64,000 bases of DNA from Agromyces larvae (GTDB lineage Bacteria > Actinomycetota > Actinomycetes > Actinomycetales > Microbacteriaceae): contig NZ_CP094528.1 in NCBI RefSeq assembly GCF_022811705.1, forward strand, positions 1,798,001 to 1,862,000, given 5' to 3'. Position 1 is the first letter of the stretch, and each line of letters starts with the position of its first letter. The notes under the pieces are model-generated. The model made no database searches, was not told where the DNA came from, and worked only from the letters and a program-made list of their open reading frames with translations. Below, in pieces: positions 25,983 through 34,635 of this stretch. The position numbers were made by a program, and so were the translations under genes.

Positions 25983-26077
25983 CTCGCGTTGCTTACTACG
26001 CAGGAAAGCGCGGCGCATTCCCGACAGGTGTGCACGATGCTGCGCCAGGACAGCGAAATGCTGCGCGATCTGCCACG

Positions 26078-26083
26078 TATCCT
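26078..26083 (+). promoter_or_regulatory. sdaA -10 box (leaderless)
   Basis: TATCCT, 7 nt before the GTG at 26091; it supports that start over upstream in-frame codons. Confidence 0.55.
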
Positions 26084-26090
26084 GGAGCAT

Positions 26091-27518
26091 GTGACAGCGT
26101 TCGTCTCAGCCCTCGATCTGTTCTCGATCGGGATCGGGCCCTCGAGCTCGCACACCGTCGGGCCGATGCGGGCCGCGGCGGACTTCGTCGATCGACTCGA
26201 CCAGCGCGGCGAACTCGACCGGGTGCGGCGCGTCACCTGCTCGCTGTACGGCTCGCTCGGCGCCACCGGGCTCGGCCACGGCACGCCCGACGCCGTGATC
26301 GCCGGGCTCGCCGGGCTCCGCCCCGAGGACTGCGACCCCGACCGGGTGCGCGGCGCGTGGTCGCGACTCGACGAGCCCGAGGCCGAGGCCGAGGCCGACG
26401 GGGCCGTGTCGACCGCGGGCACCGTCCGGCTCGCGGGCCGGCATCCGATCCGGATGCGCAGCACGGATGTCTCGCTCGAACCCCGCACGCGGCTTCCGGG
26501 GCATCCGAACGCCCTGACCCTCCAGGCCTGGAGCGACGACGATGCACTCCCCCTCGCCGAAGAGACCTACTACTCCGTCGGCGGCGGGTTCATCCGCCGC
26601 GAGGGCGAGACGCGCGAAGAGGCCGAAGCGCTGCGGTACCCGCTGCCGTACGCGAACGCGGCCGAGCTCATCGCCCTCTGCGACGCGCACGGGGTGTCGC
26701 TGTGCGACATCGCGCGGTACAACGAGGTCGCCATCCACGGCGAGGCCGGCATCGACGCGGGGCTCGACGCCGTCTGGGATGCGATGGCCGAGTGCGTGGC
26801 CCACGGGCTCGACACCGAGGGCGTCCTGCCGGGCGGGCTCGGCGTGAAACGCCGCGCCCCCGAGGTGCGGCGCCGGCTCGACGCGTACGACCACGACGAG
26901 GCGGCGCACCCGAGGGGCGGCCGCGACACCTCGACCGAGTGGCTGCACGCGTTCGCGCTGGCCGTCAACGAGGAGAACGCGTCGGGCGGCCGGGTCGTGA
27001 CGGCGCCGACGAACGGCGCGGCCGGCATCCTGCCCGCCGTCGGCCACTACTACCTCCGCTTCGTGCCCGGCGCCGATCGCGCCGGCATCCGCCGCTTCCT
27101 GCTGACGGCGGCGGCCATCGCCAGCCTCGTGAAGAAGAACGCATCGATCTCGGGTGCCGAGGGCGGCTGTCAGGCCGAGGTCGGCTCGGCGTGCGCGATG
27201 GCCGCGGGCGCGCTCTGCGCCGTGCTCGGCGGCACGCCCCGCCAGGTCGAGAACGCGGCCGAGATCGCGATGGAGCACCACCTGGGGCTCACCTGCGATC
27301 CGGTCGCCGGGCTCGTGCAGGTACCGTGCATCGAGCGCAACGCGATCGCCGCGTCGACGGCGGTGTCGGCCGCCCGGCTCGCCCTCCACGGCGACGGCAC
27401 CCACCTCGTCTCGCTCGACACCGTGATCGAGACGATGCGCCAGACCGGCATCGACATGATGACCAAGTACAAGGAGACCGGCGAGGGCGGCCTCGCCGTC
27501 AACGTCGTGGAGTGCTGA
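26091..27518 (+). CDS. sdaA: L-serine ammonia-lyase, iron-sulfur type
   Basis: Single-chain L-serine dehydratase (475 residues) that deaminates serine to pyruvate. The beta region starts [21 protein letters not shown], and the alpha region has [19 protein letters not shown] and [17 protein letters not shown], whose cysteines ligate the catalytic 4Fe-4S cluster. The GTG start at 26091 follows a TATCCT box by 7 nt; earlier in-frame starts would extend into the divergent HTH promoter. A transcription unit of one gene, opposite the HTH/Clp-N pair. Confidence 0.95.
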   Translation: MTAFVSALDLFSIGIGPSSSHTVGPMRAAADFVDRLDQRGELDRVRRVTCSLYGSLGATGLGHGTPDAVIAGLAGLRPEDCDPDRVRGAWSRLDEPEAEAEADGAVSTAGTVRLAGRHPIRMRSTDVSLEPRTRLPGHPNALTLQAWSDDDALPLAEETYYSVGGGFIRREGETREEAEALRYPLPYANAAELIALCDAHGVSLCDIARYNEVAIHGEAGIDAGLDAVWDAMAECVAHGLDTEGVLPGGLGVKRRAPEVRRRLDAYDHDEAAHPRGGRDTSTEWLHAFALAVNEENASGGRVVTAPTNGAAGILPAVGHYYLRFVPGADRAGIRRFLLTAAAIASLVKKNASISGAEGGCQAEVGSACAMAAGALCAVLGGTPRQVENAAEIAMEHHLGLTCDPVAGLVQVPCIERNAIAASTAVSAARLALHGDGTHLVSLDTVIETMRQTGIDMMTKYKETGEGGLAVNVVEC

Positions 27519-27567
27519 AGGTTGCGTCGGATTTCGCGAACGGATGGTCGGCCGGCCCGCCGAGGCG

Positions 27568-27573
27568 TAGCCT
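27568..27573 (+). promoter_or_regulatory. -10 box of sulfurtransferase gene (leaderless)
   Basis: TAGCCT, 7 nt before the ATG at 27581. Confidence 0.45.
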
Positions 27574-27580
27574 TCCCGGC

Positions 27581-28459
27581 ATGACCGCGCTCGAACTTCC
27601 GGGATCCCTCGTCTCCGTCGACTGGCTCGCCGAGCGCATCGACGATCCGCGTCTCGTCGTGCTCGACGCGACGGCCCTGCTCGTGGACGCGCCGGGCGGC
27701 GGCAAGGCGTGGCTGAGCGGCCTCGACCCGTACCTGGTCGACGGGCACCTGCCGGGCGCCGTCTTCGCCGACCTGCTCGAGGAGTTCTCCGATCCGAGCG
27801 GCCGTCACCCGTTCACCCTGCCCGATGTCGATCGCGTCCGGGCAGCGGCGGCCGAGGTCGGCATCGGCGCCGATTCCACCGTCGTCGTCTACGACACCGC
27901 GAACGGGCGATTCGCCGCGCGCCTGTGGTGGGTGCTGCGATCGTTCGGCGTCGATCGCGCCGGGGTGCTCGACGGCGGACTCACCGCCTGGCGAGCGGCC
28001 GGCCTGCCGATCGAGACCGGCCTCGCGCCGGTGCGGCCGGTGAACGCGCCGTTCGAGCCGGTCGCGCTCAGCGGATTCTGGGCCGATCGCACCGACATCG
28101 AGGCGGTGCTCGACGGCTCCGCACCCGCGGCGCTCGTCTGTTCGCTGCCGCCGGCGGTCTTCCGCGGCGACCCCGGCATCCCCGGCCCGTCGGGGCACAT
28201 CCCCGGAAGCGTGAACGTGCCCTCGGCGTTCCTCGTCGACCGTGAGTCGAACCGACTCGCCGAGCCTGCGAGCCTGGCCGAGGCGCACGCCGCCGTGCCC
28301 GACGCGGGGCCGGTCATCCTGTACTGCGCGGCCGGCATCGCGGCGGCGCTCGGTGCGCTCGCGCTGACCGTGCAGGGGCGCACCGACGTGCGGGTGTACG
28401 ACGGGTCGCTGAACGAGTGGCGCGACGACCCCGCCGCGCCGGTGCTCACGGGCGCCTGA
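27581..28459 (+). CDS. Tandem-rhodanese sulfurtransferase
   Basis: A 292-residue thiosulfate/3-mercaptopyruvate sulfurtransferase with two rhodanese domains (about 12-135 and 160-288). The catalytic cysteine in the second domain is in ILYCAAGIAAALG; CAAGIAA differs from the CGxGVTA loop typical of these enzymes, so substrate preference may be altered. The motif GHLPGAVFADLLEEFSDP in domain one and SGHIPGSVNVPS in domain two are as expected. Confidence 0.9.
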   Translation: MTALELPGSLVSVDWLAERIDDPRLVVLDATALLVDAPGGGKAWLSGLDPYLVDGHLPGAVFADLLEEFSDPSGRHPFTLPDVDRVRAAAAEVGIGADSTVVVYDTANGRFAARLWWVLRSFGVDRAGVLDGGLTAWRAAGLPIETGLAPVRPVNAPFEPVALSGFWADRTDIEAVLDGSAPAALVCSLPPAVFRGDPGIPGPSGHIPGSVNVPSAFLVDRESNRLAEPASLAEAHAAVPDAGPVILYCAAGIAAALGALALTVQGRTDVRVYDGSLNEWRDDPAAPVLTGA

Positions 28460-28481
28460 GCCGCGCCGAACCCCGCGAGCG

Positions 28482-29006
28482 TCAGCAGGCGCAGGAGACG
28501 GCGCCGGCGCTCACGCCCGCGCTCGCTCCCGTGCCCGTGCCCGTGCCCGTGCCCGCGACGTTCACCGTCGCGTCGACGGCGGGCTGCACCACGCCGTCGG
28601 CGGTCTCGTACGCGAAGCCCTCACGCACCCAGTACTCGAACCCGCCGATCATCTCCTTCACCGGGTGGCCGAGCAGCGCGAACTCGAGCGCGGCCCGCGT
28701 GGCCCCGTTGCATCCGGGCCCCCAGCAGTAGACGACCACCGGAGTCCCGGCGGGCACCACGTCCGCCGCCTCGTCGCGGATGCGACGGGTCGGCAGGTGG
28801 ACGGCCCCCGGCACGTGCCCCTGCGCCCACGCCCGGTCGTTGCGGGTGTCGACGAGCACGAAGCCCGGCGCATCCGCCTCGAGCGCGCCGCGCACGTCCG
28901 AGACGTCCGTCTCGAAGGCGAGCCGCCCGCCGAAGTGGCGGATCGCCGCATCGGCGGATGCGACGTGGTCAAACAGCGACGGCGTGGACGTGGCGAGATC
29001 GGTCAT
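28482..29006 (-). CDS. Single-domain rhodanese-like protein
   Basis: A 174-residue protein with one rhodanese domain (about 20-135): FVLVDTRNDRAWAQGHVPGAVHLPT and the active-site loop VVYCWGPGCNGATRAA, with two cysteines. The C-terminus is a low-complexity GT repeat encoded by a hexanucleotide array, ending VSCAC. The ATG at 29006 is used because upstream in-frame sequence is not rhodanese-like. It faces the tandem rhodanese gene tail-to-tail. Confidence 0.85.
   Translation of the reverse strand: MTDLATSTPSLFDHVASADAAIRHFGGRLAFETDVSDVRGALEADAPGFVLVDTRNDRAWAQGHVPGAVHLPTRRIRDEAADVVPAGTPVVVYCWGPGCNGATRAALEFALLGHPVKEMIGGFEYWVREGFAYETADGVVQPAVDATVNVAGTGTGTGTGASAGVSAGAVSCAC
28528..28557. repeat. 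Hexanucleotide repeat CCCGTG x4-5
   Basis: Four perfect CCCGTG units followed by CCCGCG, inside the 3-prime end of the rhodanese gene, coding alternating Gly-Thr. Unit changes would keep the frame. Confidence 0.8.
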
Positions 29007-29136
29007 GTGGGCAGCATGCCAGGATGCTCCGCCCGATGACGGCACGGAATCCGACGCGGTACATCGACATCCCGCCAAGATCGCTCACGACCCGCCCCGC
29101 GACTCGCCTGCGACGCCCCCGCGGCTCCCCCGCGGC

Positions 29137-30384
29137 TCACCCGGCGAAGAACGCCCCGATCGCCGCCGCCAGCCCGCGCAGATCGTCGAGGTGCGCGAGT
29201 TCGCGCGCCGAGTGCATCGAGAGCAGCGGCGCGCCGACGTCGACGGTCCGGATGCCGAGCCGGGTCGCCGCGAGCGGCCCGATCGTCGACCCGCAGGGAA
29301 TGCGGTTGTTCGACACGAACGGCTGCACCGCGACCCCGGCGCGCTCGCACACCGCGTGCCACAGCGCCGCACCGTGCGCATCGCTCGCGTAGCGCTGGTT
29401 CGCGTTCAGCTTCAGCAGCGGCCCGCCGCCGAGCACCGGACGGTTCACCGGGTCGTGCTTCTCGGGGTAGTTGGGGTGCACGGCGTGGCCCGCGTCGCTC
29501 GACACCAGCCAGGACGCGGCGAACGCGCGCCGGCGCGCCTCATCGTCCGCCCCGCGACCGGCCGCGATCCGTGCCAGCACGTCCTCGAGGAACGGTCCGC
29601 TCGCACCCGACCGCGACTCCGACCCGAGCTCCTCGTGATCGAACGCGGCGAGCACGCTCGTGTGCGCGGCGTCGGTCGGAGCATCCAGCAGTGCGACCAG
29701 GCCCGCGTAGACCGAGGTGAGGTTGTCCATCCGCCCCGATGCGACGAAGACGCCATCGCGTCCGAACCGTTCGGGCGGCGTGGTCGCGGCGGTGAGCACA
29801 TCGAAGCCCGCGATGTCGGCGGTCGCCACGCCCGCATCCGCGGCGAGCACGTCGAGCACGTCGCCGGGATCGCCCGCTCCCCAGATCGGCTGGGTGTGCG
29901 TCTGCTTGTCAAGCACGAGCCCCTGGCCGATCTCGCGGTCGAGGTGGATCGCCAGCTGCGGAATCCGCAGCATCGGCCCGGTGCGCGCGAGGTGCTCGGC
30001 GCCGTCGCGGGTGACGAGCCGCCCCGCGAGCTCGAGTTCGCGATCGAGCCACGAGTTCAGCAGCGGACCGCCGTACACCTCGACGCCGGCCTGCAGCAGC
30101 CCCGCCGCGCTCGTCGACGGATTCGGCTTCAGCTTGAACCCGGGCGAATCGGTGTGCGCCCCCAGCAGCCGGAACGGGGTCACCGCGCCGGCGCCGTCGG
30201 GTTCGACCCATGCGATGACCGCGCCGTCGCGCACGACGAACCGGCGCCCCGGCCCGGACGGCCAGGCGTCGTGTTCGGCCAGCCGGGAGAACCCGGCCGC
30301 TTCGAGCCGCCGCGCGACCTCGGCGGCCGCGTGGTACGACGACGGTGAGGCGGTGACGAAGGCGGCGAAGTCGGCGAAGAACAT
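29137..30384 (-). CDS. apeB: M18 family aminopeptidase
   Basis: A 415-residue zinc aminopeptidase of family M18 that releases acidic or neutral N-terminal residues. Metal-ligand motifs are LGAHTDSPGFKLKPNP, DHEELGSESRSGASGPFL and a late SMHSARELAH. The ATG at 30384 has a G-rich tract (GGATGGGGGG) just upstream; an in-frame ATG at 30429 is not conserved. Oriented with the J-domain gene upstream, 60 nt away. The symbol follows the usual bacterial M18 name. Confidence 0.92.
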   Translation of the reverse strand: MFFADFAAFVTASPSSYHAAAEVARRLEAAGFSRLAEHDAWPSGPGRRFVVRDGAVIAWVEPDGAGAVTPFRLLGAHTDSPGFKLKPNPSTSAAGLLQAGVEVYGGPLLNSWLDRELELAGRLVTRDGAEHLARTGPMLRIPQLAIHLDREIGQGLVLDKQTHTQPIWGAGDPGDVLDVLAADAGVATADIAGFDVLTAATTPPERFGRDGVFVASGRMDNLTSVYAGLVALLDAPTDAAHTSVLAAFDHEELGSESRSGASGPFLEDVLARIAAGRGADDEARRRAFAASWLVSSDAGHAVHPNYPEKHDPVNRPVLGGGPLLKLNANQRYASDAHGAALWHAVCERAGVAVQPFVSNNRIPCGSTIGPLAATRLGIRTVDVGAPLLSMHSARELAHLDDLRGLAAAIGAFFAG

Positions 30385-30444
30385 CCCCCCATCCAACCAC
30401 TGGTGGGCCGCACGCAGCGGCGGCATCACCCCGGGAGGTTCCGG

Positions 30445-31383
30445 CTACGCGAACCGCACGACCGCCTGCAGCCGCGAGCGCACCTCCATGACCTCGGTGC
30501 CGCCGAGGTGCGCCGAGCCGGGTAGTCCGTCGCGCACCGCGCTCGCGAGCCGCGACGAGCGCACGAGCGCGACGACCGCGCCCCGCACCGTGCCGCCGAC
30601 CTGCAGCGGCTCGGCGAGGTGCTCGTCGGGCACCACGACCATGAGGGCGGTGGGCTTCACCCTCGCCGCCCGCGAGATCGCCTTCGCGCGTGCGGCGAGC
30701 GCGTGCACCGGCCGCTCGCGCCCGACGGACTCGCCGACGACCTCGTTGCGGCGCAGCGAGACCTCGCCGCCCCAGTCCTCCGACTGGATCGCGAACAGCC
30801 CGGTGGGGCCGAGCACGAGGTGGTCGAGCTTCGGCGGCAGGCCGGGGCCTGCGGCATCCGTCGCGAGATCGTGCCAGACCGTGTACGCGATGCCGAGCGT
30901 CGCGAGCGATCGCGCGGTGCGCTCCTCCACGAGCGCGTCCGCGAGCAGGTGACGGATGTCGCGGGGCGCGCCGCGCACGAGCGACGGGTCGTACGGGTCG
31001 TCGACCGCCACGCCACGGCCGACCCACTCGCGGATCAGTTCCAGGTACCGCTCGCGCGAGAACCCGCCCGGGTGCCCGTACGACCGGGCGAGCGGGCGGG
31101 AGTCGCGGCGCGGTCGGGGCGGCGCGGGCGCCCACGCCGCACGCGTCGCGGCGTCCGGGCCGTCACCGGCGCCGCGGCCCCGGTCGTACGCGGCCCGCGC
31201 CTCCGGCGTTCCGATCATCGCCCATGCCCGCTGCACCGCGTGGAACGCGGCCGGGTCGCCGCCCGTGTCGGGGTGCGCCTGCCGGAGCGCCCGGCGGTAC
31301 GCCGCGCGCAGCGACGCCTCGTCGGCATCGGCGGGGGCGCCGATGATCTCGTACGGGGAGGCGGAGAACGGACTGTCGGCCAT
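30445..31383 (-). CDS. J-domain/NERD-domain protein
   Basis: A 312-residue protein: an N-terminal J-domain (about 8-70) with the HPD motif in AHPDTGGDPAAFHAVQ, a Pro/Arg-rich linker, and a C-terminal NERD nuclease-related domain (about 175-270; LDHLVLGPTGLFAIQSEDWGGEV, QSEDW being the conserved catalytic-like strand). J-domains recruit DnaK, so the protein may bring Hsp70 to a nuclease-like or nucleic-acid-binding module. A TATTCT -10 lies at 31414-31409. Confidence 0.82.
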   Translation of the reverse strand: MADSPFSASPYEIIGAPADADEASLRAAYRRALRQAHPDTGGDPAAFHAVQRAWAMIGTPEARAAYDRGRGAGDGPDAATRAAWAPAPPRPRRDSRPLARSYGHPGGFSRERYLELIREWVGRGVAVDDPYDPSLVRGAPRDIRHLLADALVEERTARSLATLGIAYTVWHDLATDAAGPGLPPKLDHLVLGPTGLFAIQSEDWGGEVSLRRNEVVGESVGRERPVHALAARAKAISRAARVKPTALMVVVPDEHLAEPLQVGGTVRGAVVALVRSSRLASAVRDGLPGSAHLGGTEVMEVRSRLQAVVRFA

Positions 31384-31507
31384 GGGCTCGCTTTCGGGAT
31401 GCGAGACGAGAATACCCGCGCCCGCCGAGCCGCGCCCGACGCGAGGATCCCTCGCCGTTAGAATCCGCGGTGACGGCCCCGATGCGGGGCCCGGACGGAG
31501 GCGGATC

Positions 31508-31933
31508 ATGCTCGAGGTGAACTACTGGGCGGTCGTGCTCGCGACGCTGTCGACCCTCGTCATCGGCTCGATCTGGTACACGCCGAAGGTGTTCGGCCGG
31601 CGATGGGCCGAGCTCGCGAAGGTCGATCTCGACAACCTCGGCAGCGCGTTCGGCGCCATCCTCACGACGGTCGTGGTGAGCTTCATCACCGCGTGGGTGC
31701 TCGCGATCGCCACCCAGACCGCCTGGGCGGCTTGGGGCGGCGGGTATCTCGCGCTCGCCCTGGGTGTGGGCATCATGCTCTGGGCGGGATTCACGGCGGC
31801 CCGGTTCATCACGCACGACGCGTTCGAAGGCCGCCCGCCCGCCCTCACCCTGATGAACATCTCGCACGAACTGGTGACGGTCGTCGTGATGGCGCTGATC
31901 ATCGGCGTCTGGCCGCCGGCCGGCACGGTCTAG
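31508..31933 (+). CDS. DUF1761 membrane protein
   Basis: A 141-residue DUF1761 family protein: VNYWAVVLATLSTLVIGSIW near the N-terminus and SHELVTVVVMALIIGVW at the end, with four helices. Function unknown. GGAGG lies 8 nt before the ATG, and TAGAAT at 31459-31464 is a plausible -10, so this message has a normal leader. Its TAG stop lies in CTAG, which also provides the TAG stop of the convergent methyltransferase gene. Confidence 0.88.
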   Translation: MLEVNYWAVVLATLSTLVIGSIWYTPKVFGRRWAELAKVDLDNLGSAFGAILTTVVVSFITAWVLAIATQTAWAAWGGGYLALALGVGIMLWAGFTAARFITHDAFEGRPPALTLMNISHELVTVVVMALIIGVWPPAGTV

Positions 31934-33531
31934 CGCTGCGCCGGCACGAGCAGCCCGTCGTGCACGAGCGCGCGCACGTCGGGCGCGAGCTCGGCCCAGA
32001 GCGCCGCGGCGTCCGCCTCGAGCAGGTCCGCGATCGCATCCGAGATCGCCCCGAGCGGCAACGACCCGTCGGATGCTCCGACCAGCGCGGTGAGCGCGGT
32101 GCCCGCGTCGATCGCCCGACCGAACCCGCCGCCCTGGCGCAGCAGGATCGCGGCGGGCTGCTCGGCGCCCGGCCAGTGGTGGCGTTCCTCGGTCACGTCG
32201 GGCGCGACGATGAGGGCGAGGCTGCGCAGGGCGTCGTCGTCGAGTGCGTCCACCACGTCGGATGCCTCGAGCACCGCGGCGAGGTGCGCGCCGAGCCCGC
32301 CGGGGTTGTCGCCGATCGGTCCGTGCCGGCGTTCCGCCCGCCGCAACGTCGGCGCCCGCCCGTCCTCGGGCCGACGCAGCAGCACGTACCCGAACCCGAC
32401 CGAGTCGACGCCGCGTCGGGCGAAGTCGTCGAGCCAGGCCGTGTGCAGCGCCTCGAACTGCGCCGAGCCGGGCCGGGTGCCGCCGTCGCGGATCCAGGTC
32501 TCGGCGTACGCGCTCGGATCCTGCTGTTCGCGCTCGACGATCCAGTACTCGAGATCGGTCTCGGCGAGCCAGCCGACGACCCGCTCGAGTCCGTCGCCGG
32601 CGGCGCCGCCGCGATACTCCCAGTTCGCGAGCAGCTGCGCGATGCCGCCCGGGGCGAGGTGCTCGGCCGCGCCGCGCACGACCGCCTCGACGATGCCGTC
32701 GCCGACGAGTCCGCCGTCGCGGTACTCGTAGCTCGGCACGCCCTCGACCCGCGGGGTGATGACGAACGGCGGGTTCGACACGATCCGGTCGAACCGTTCG
32801 CCCGCGACCGGTTCGTAGAGGCTGCCGAGCCGGAACTCGACCGTGTCGACGCGGTTCAGCGTCGCCGCGAACCGGGCGAGGGCGAGTGCCCGCGCCGAGA
32901 TGTCGGTCGCGACCACCCGGTCGCTGAACCGCGACGCGTGCAGCGCCTGGATGCCGCTTCCCGTCCCCAGGTCGAGGGTGCGGTGGGCGGGCCGCTGCAC
33001 GAGCAGGCCGCTGAGCGTCGTGGACGCGCCGCCGACGCCGAGCACGTGGTCTTCCGGCAGCGCGCCGCCGAGCGCGAGCTCGCCGAGGTCGGACGCGATC
33101 CACCACTGCCCCGGGCCGGCCGCGTCGGTGAACGCGTAGGGCCGCAGGTCGATGAGCGGGTGCAGCCGATCCGGTTCGGCCGCGTCGGATGCCGCGAGCC
33201 CGAGTTCGATCGCTCCCTCGACGCCGAGCGTCGGGAGGGCGGTGCCGAGCGCGTCGGCGTCGACGTGCAGGCCGAGCAGCAGCAGCCGCACCAGCGTCGC
33301 CGATGCGGCGTCCGACGCGTCGACGCCCGCCAGCGCCCGTACCGCGGGCACCCGGTATCCGCGCCGCAGCGCGTCGCCCGGGTGCGTGCGCGCGACCGCC
33401 GCGCGCCGGTCCCACAGCGCCTCGATCGCGTCGACCGTGTACGGCGCCCGTTCGAGGTCGGCGCGCAGCCGGTCGACGAGCGCCACGGTCGCCGCATCGG
33501 GGGCGTGTTCGAATCGTGCACGCAGCTCCAT
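31930..33531 (-). CDS. Class I SAM-dependent methyltransferase
   Basis: A 533-residue protein with a HemK/RsmC-like methyltransferase core. The SAM site is LDLGTGSGIQALHAS, followed by VVATDISARALALARFAA and the catalytic NPPF in RIVSNPPFVITPR near residue 245. The N-terminal region (1-150) matches an actinobacterial DUF and the C-terminal ~200 residues are a second domain of unknown role. RNA, protein or small-molecule substrate is unclear. The ATG at 33531 sits 6 nt after TTGAAT. Confidence 0.88.
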   Translation of the reverse strand: MELRARFEHAPDAATVALVDRLRADLERAPYTVDAIEALWDRRAAVARTHPGDALRRGYRVPAVRALAGVDASDAASATLVRLLLLGLHVDADALGTALPTLGVEGAIELGLAASDAAEPDRLHPLIDLRPYAFTDAAGPGQWWIASDLGELALGGALPEDHVLGVGGASTTLSGLLVQRPAHRTLDLGTGSGIQALHASRFSDRVVATDISARALALARFAATLNRVDTVEFRLGSLYEPVAGERFDRIVSNPPFVITPRVEGVPSYEYRDGGLVGDGIVEAVVRGAAEHLAPGGIAQLLANWEYRGGAAGDGLERVVGWLAETDLEYWIVEREQQDPSAYAETWIRDGGTRPGSAQFEALHTAWLDDFARRGVDSVGFGYVLLRRPEDGRAPTLRRAERRHGPIGDNPGGLGAHLAAVLEASDVVDALDDDALRSLALIVAPDVTEERHHWPGAEQPAAILLRQGGGFGRAIDAGTALTALVGASDGSLPLGAISDAIADLLEADAAALWAELAPDVRALVHDGLLVPAQR

Positions 33532-33665
33532 GCGTCCATTCAACCGGGTTTCACGCGCCGTCATCCGCGCGTCACCGTGACGACATCCGGCGACGCCCGA
33601 CGTAACCCCTGCGTCACACGTACCCCGTAGCGTGACTAGCATCGAGAGTGCGAGGGGAGGTCGCG

Positions 33666-33998
33666 ATGCCGCAGTCGACGACACTGGAACAGCTCCGCCA
33701 AGAGGCGCGCGACGAACTGGCCGCGCTCATCGAGCTGCGCTGCCGGCTCGGCGAAGACCCGTGGGCGTTCCTGCCCGAGCTGCCCTCCGTCGACGAGCAG
33801 GTCGTCGCCACGCTCCGTGAAGAGCGCCTGCACTCCGAGCGCTGGAGTCCCGCGCGTGCTCGCGCCTACCACCCGACCGCGAAGGCGGGCGACGCGGCCA
33901 GGTTCGAGTTCGAGGTGCTGCGCGACATCGCGGCCGATCACCCCGAGCTCAGTCGCGCGGTGTGGTCGATGCTCGATCGGGTGCCGTCGAGCTGGTAG
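33666..33998 (+). CDS. Hypothetical protein, 110 residues
   Basis: A soluble, charged, helix-rich protein starting MPQSTTLEQLRQEARDELAA, with WSPARARAYHPTAKAG in the middle. I do not recognise a family. The ATG at 33666 has GGGGAGG 6-12 nt upstream. Its 3-prime end overlaps the convergent pnuC end by 50 bp. Confidence 0.7.
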   Translation: MPQSTTLEQLRQEARDELAALIELRCRLGEDPWAFLPELPSVDEQVVATLREERLHSERWSPARARAYHPTAKAGDAARFEFEVLRDIAADHPELSRAVWSMLDRVPSSW

Positions 33999-34635
33999 TC
34001 CGCCGCTGCACGCGCATCCAGGTGAAGAACCCGAAGATCGTGAACGCGCCGTACACCAGGTAGAGCGTCGCCGACGCCCAGTATCCGGCGCTGATCAGGA
34101 GCGGCACGCCGACCGCGTCGACCGCGACCCAGATCAGCCAGAACTCGGTCCACCCCTTCGCCATGCCCCAGGTCGCCAGCAGCGACCCGACGAAGATCCA
34201 CGCATCCGCCCACACCGGCTCGAACGAGCCCAGCGCACGGAACACGGGGGTGAGCAGCAGCGTGCCGCCGAGCATGACGGCGACCAGTGCCAACCGCACC
34301 TTCCAGCCGGCCCAGTGCGGGTCGACCGCCGTCTCGGCGACGTGCCGGTGCCGCGACCACCGGATCCACCCGTAGACCGACACCGTGATGAACATGATCT
34401 GCCGGCCCGCCTGACCGAGCAGGTTCACCGGGTTCGGCGTGCCGAACACCGCACCGAGGAACACCGTGAGCAGCAGCAGGTTGCCGACGATGCCGACCGG
34501 CCACGCCCACACCTTGCGCCGCAGCCCGCCGATCGCGCTCGCGAGCCCGAACAGGTTGCCGACGATCTCGCGCCAGAGGATCTGCTGGTCGCCGATCACG
34601 AGGGTCGCGTCGAACAGCCACTCGATCGGGTTCAT
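33949..34635 (-). CDS. pnuC: Nicotinamide riboside transporter PnuC
   Basis: A 228-residue PnuC-family vitamin transporter with about seven helices, moving nicotinamide riboside (or a related vitamin) down its gradient. Motifs: [34 protein letters not shown], and [20 protein letters not shown]. It overlaps the stop of the DUF255 gene (ATGA), so they are one operon. The last ~30 residues, rich in Thr/Ser/Arg, overlap the convergent hypothetical gene. Specificity among pyridine-nucleoside, riboflavin or thiamine types is inferred only from family. Confidence 0.9.
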   Translation of the reverse strand: MNPIEWLFDATLVIGDQQILWREIVGNLFGLASAIGGLRRKVWAWPVGIVGNLLLLTVFLGAVFGTPNPVNLLGQAGRQIMFITVSVYGWIRWSRHRHVAETAVDPHWAGWKVRLALVAVMLGGTLLLTPVFRALGSFEPVWADAWIFVGSLLATWGMAKGWTEFWLIWVAVDAVGVPLLISAGYWASATLYLVYGAFTIFGFFTWMRVQRRTTSSTAPDRASTTPRD

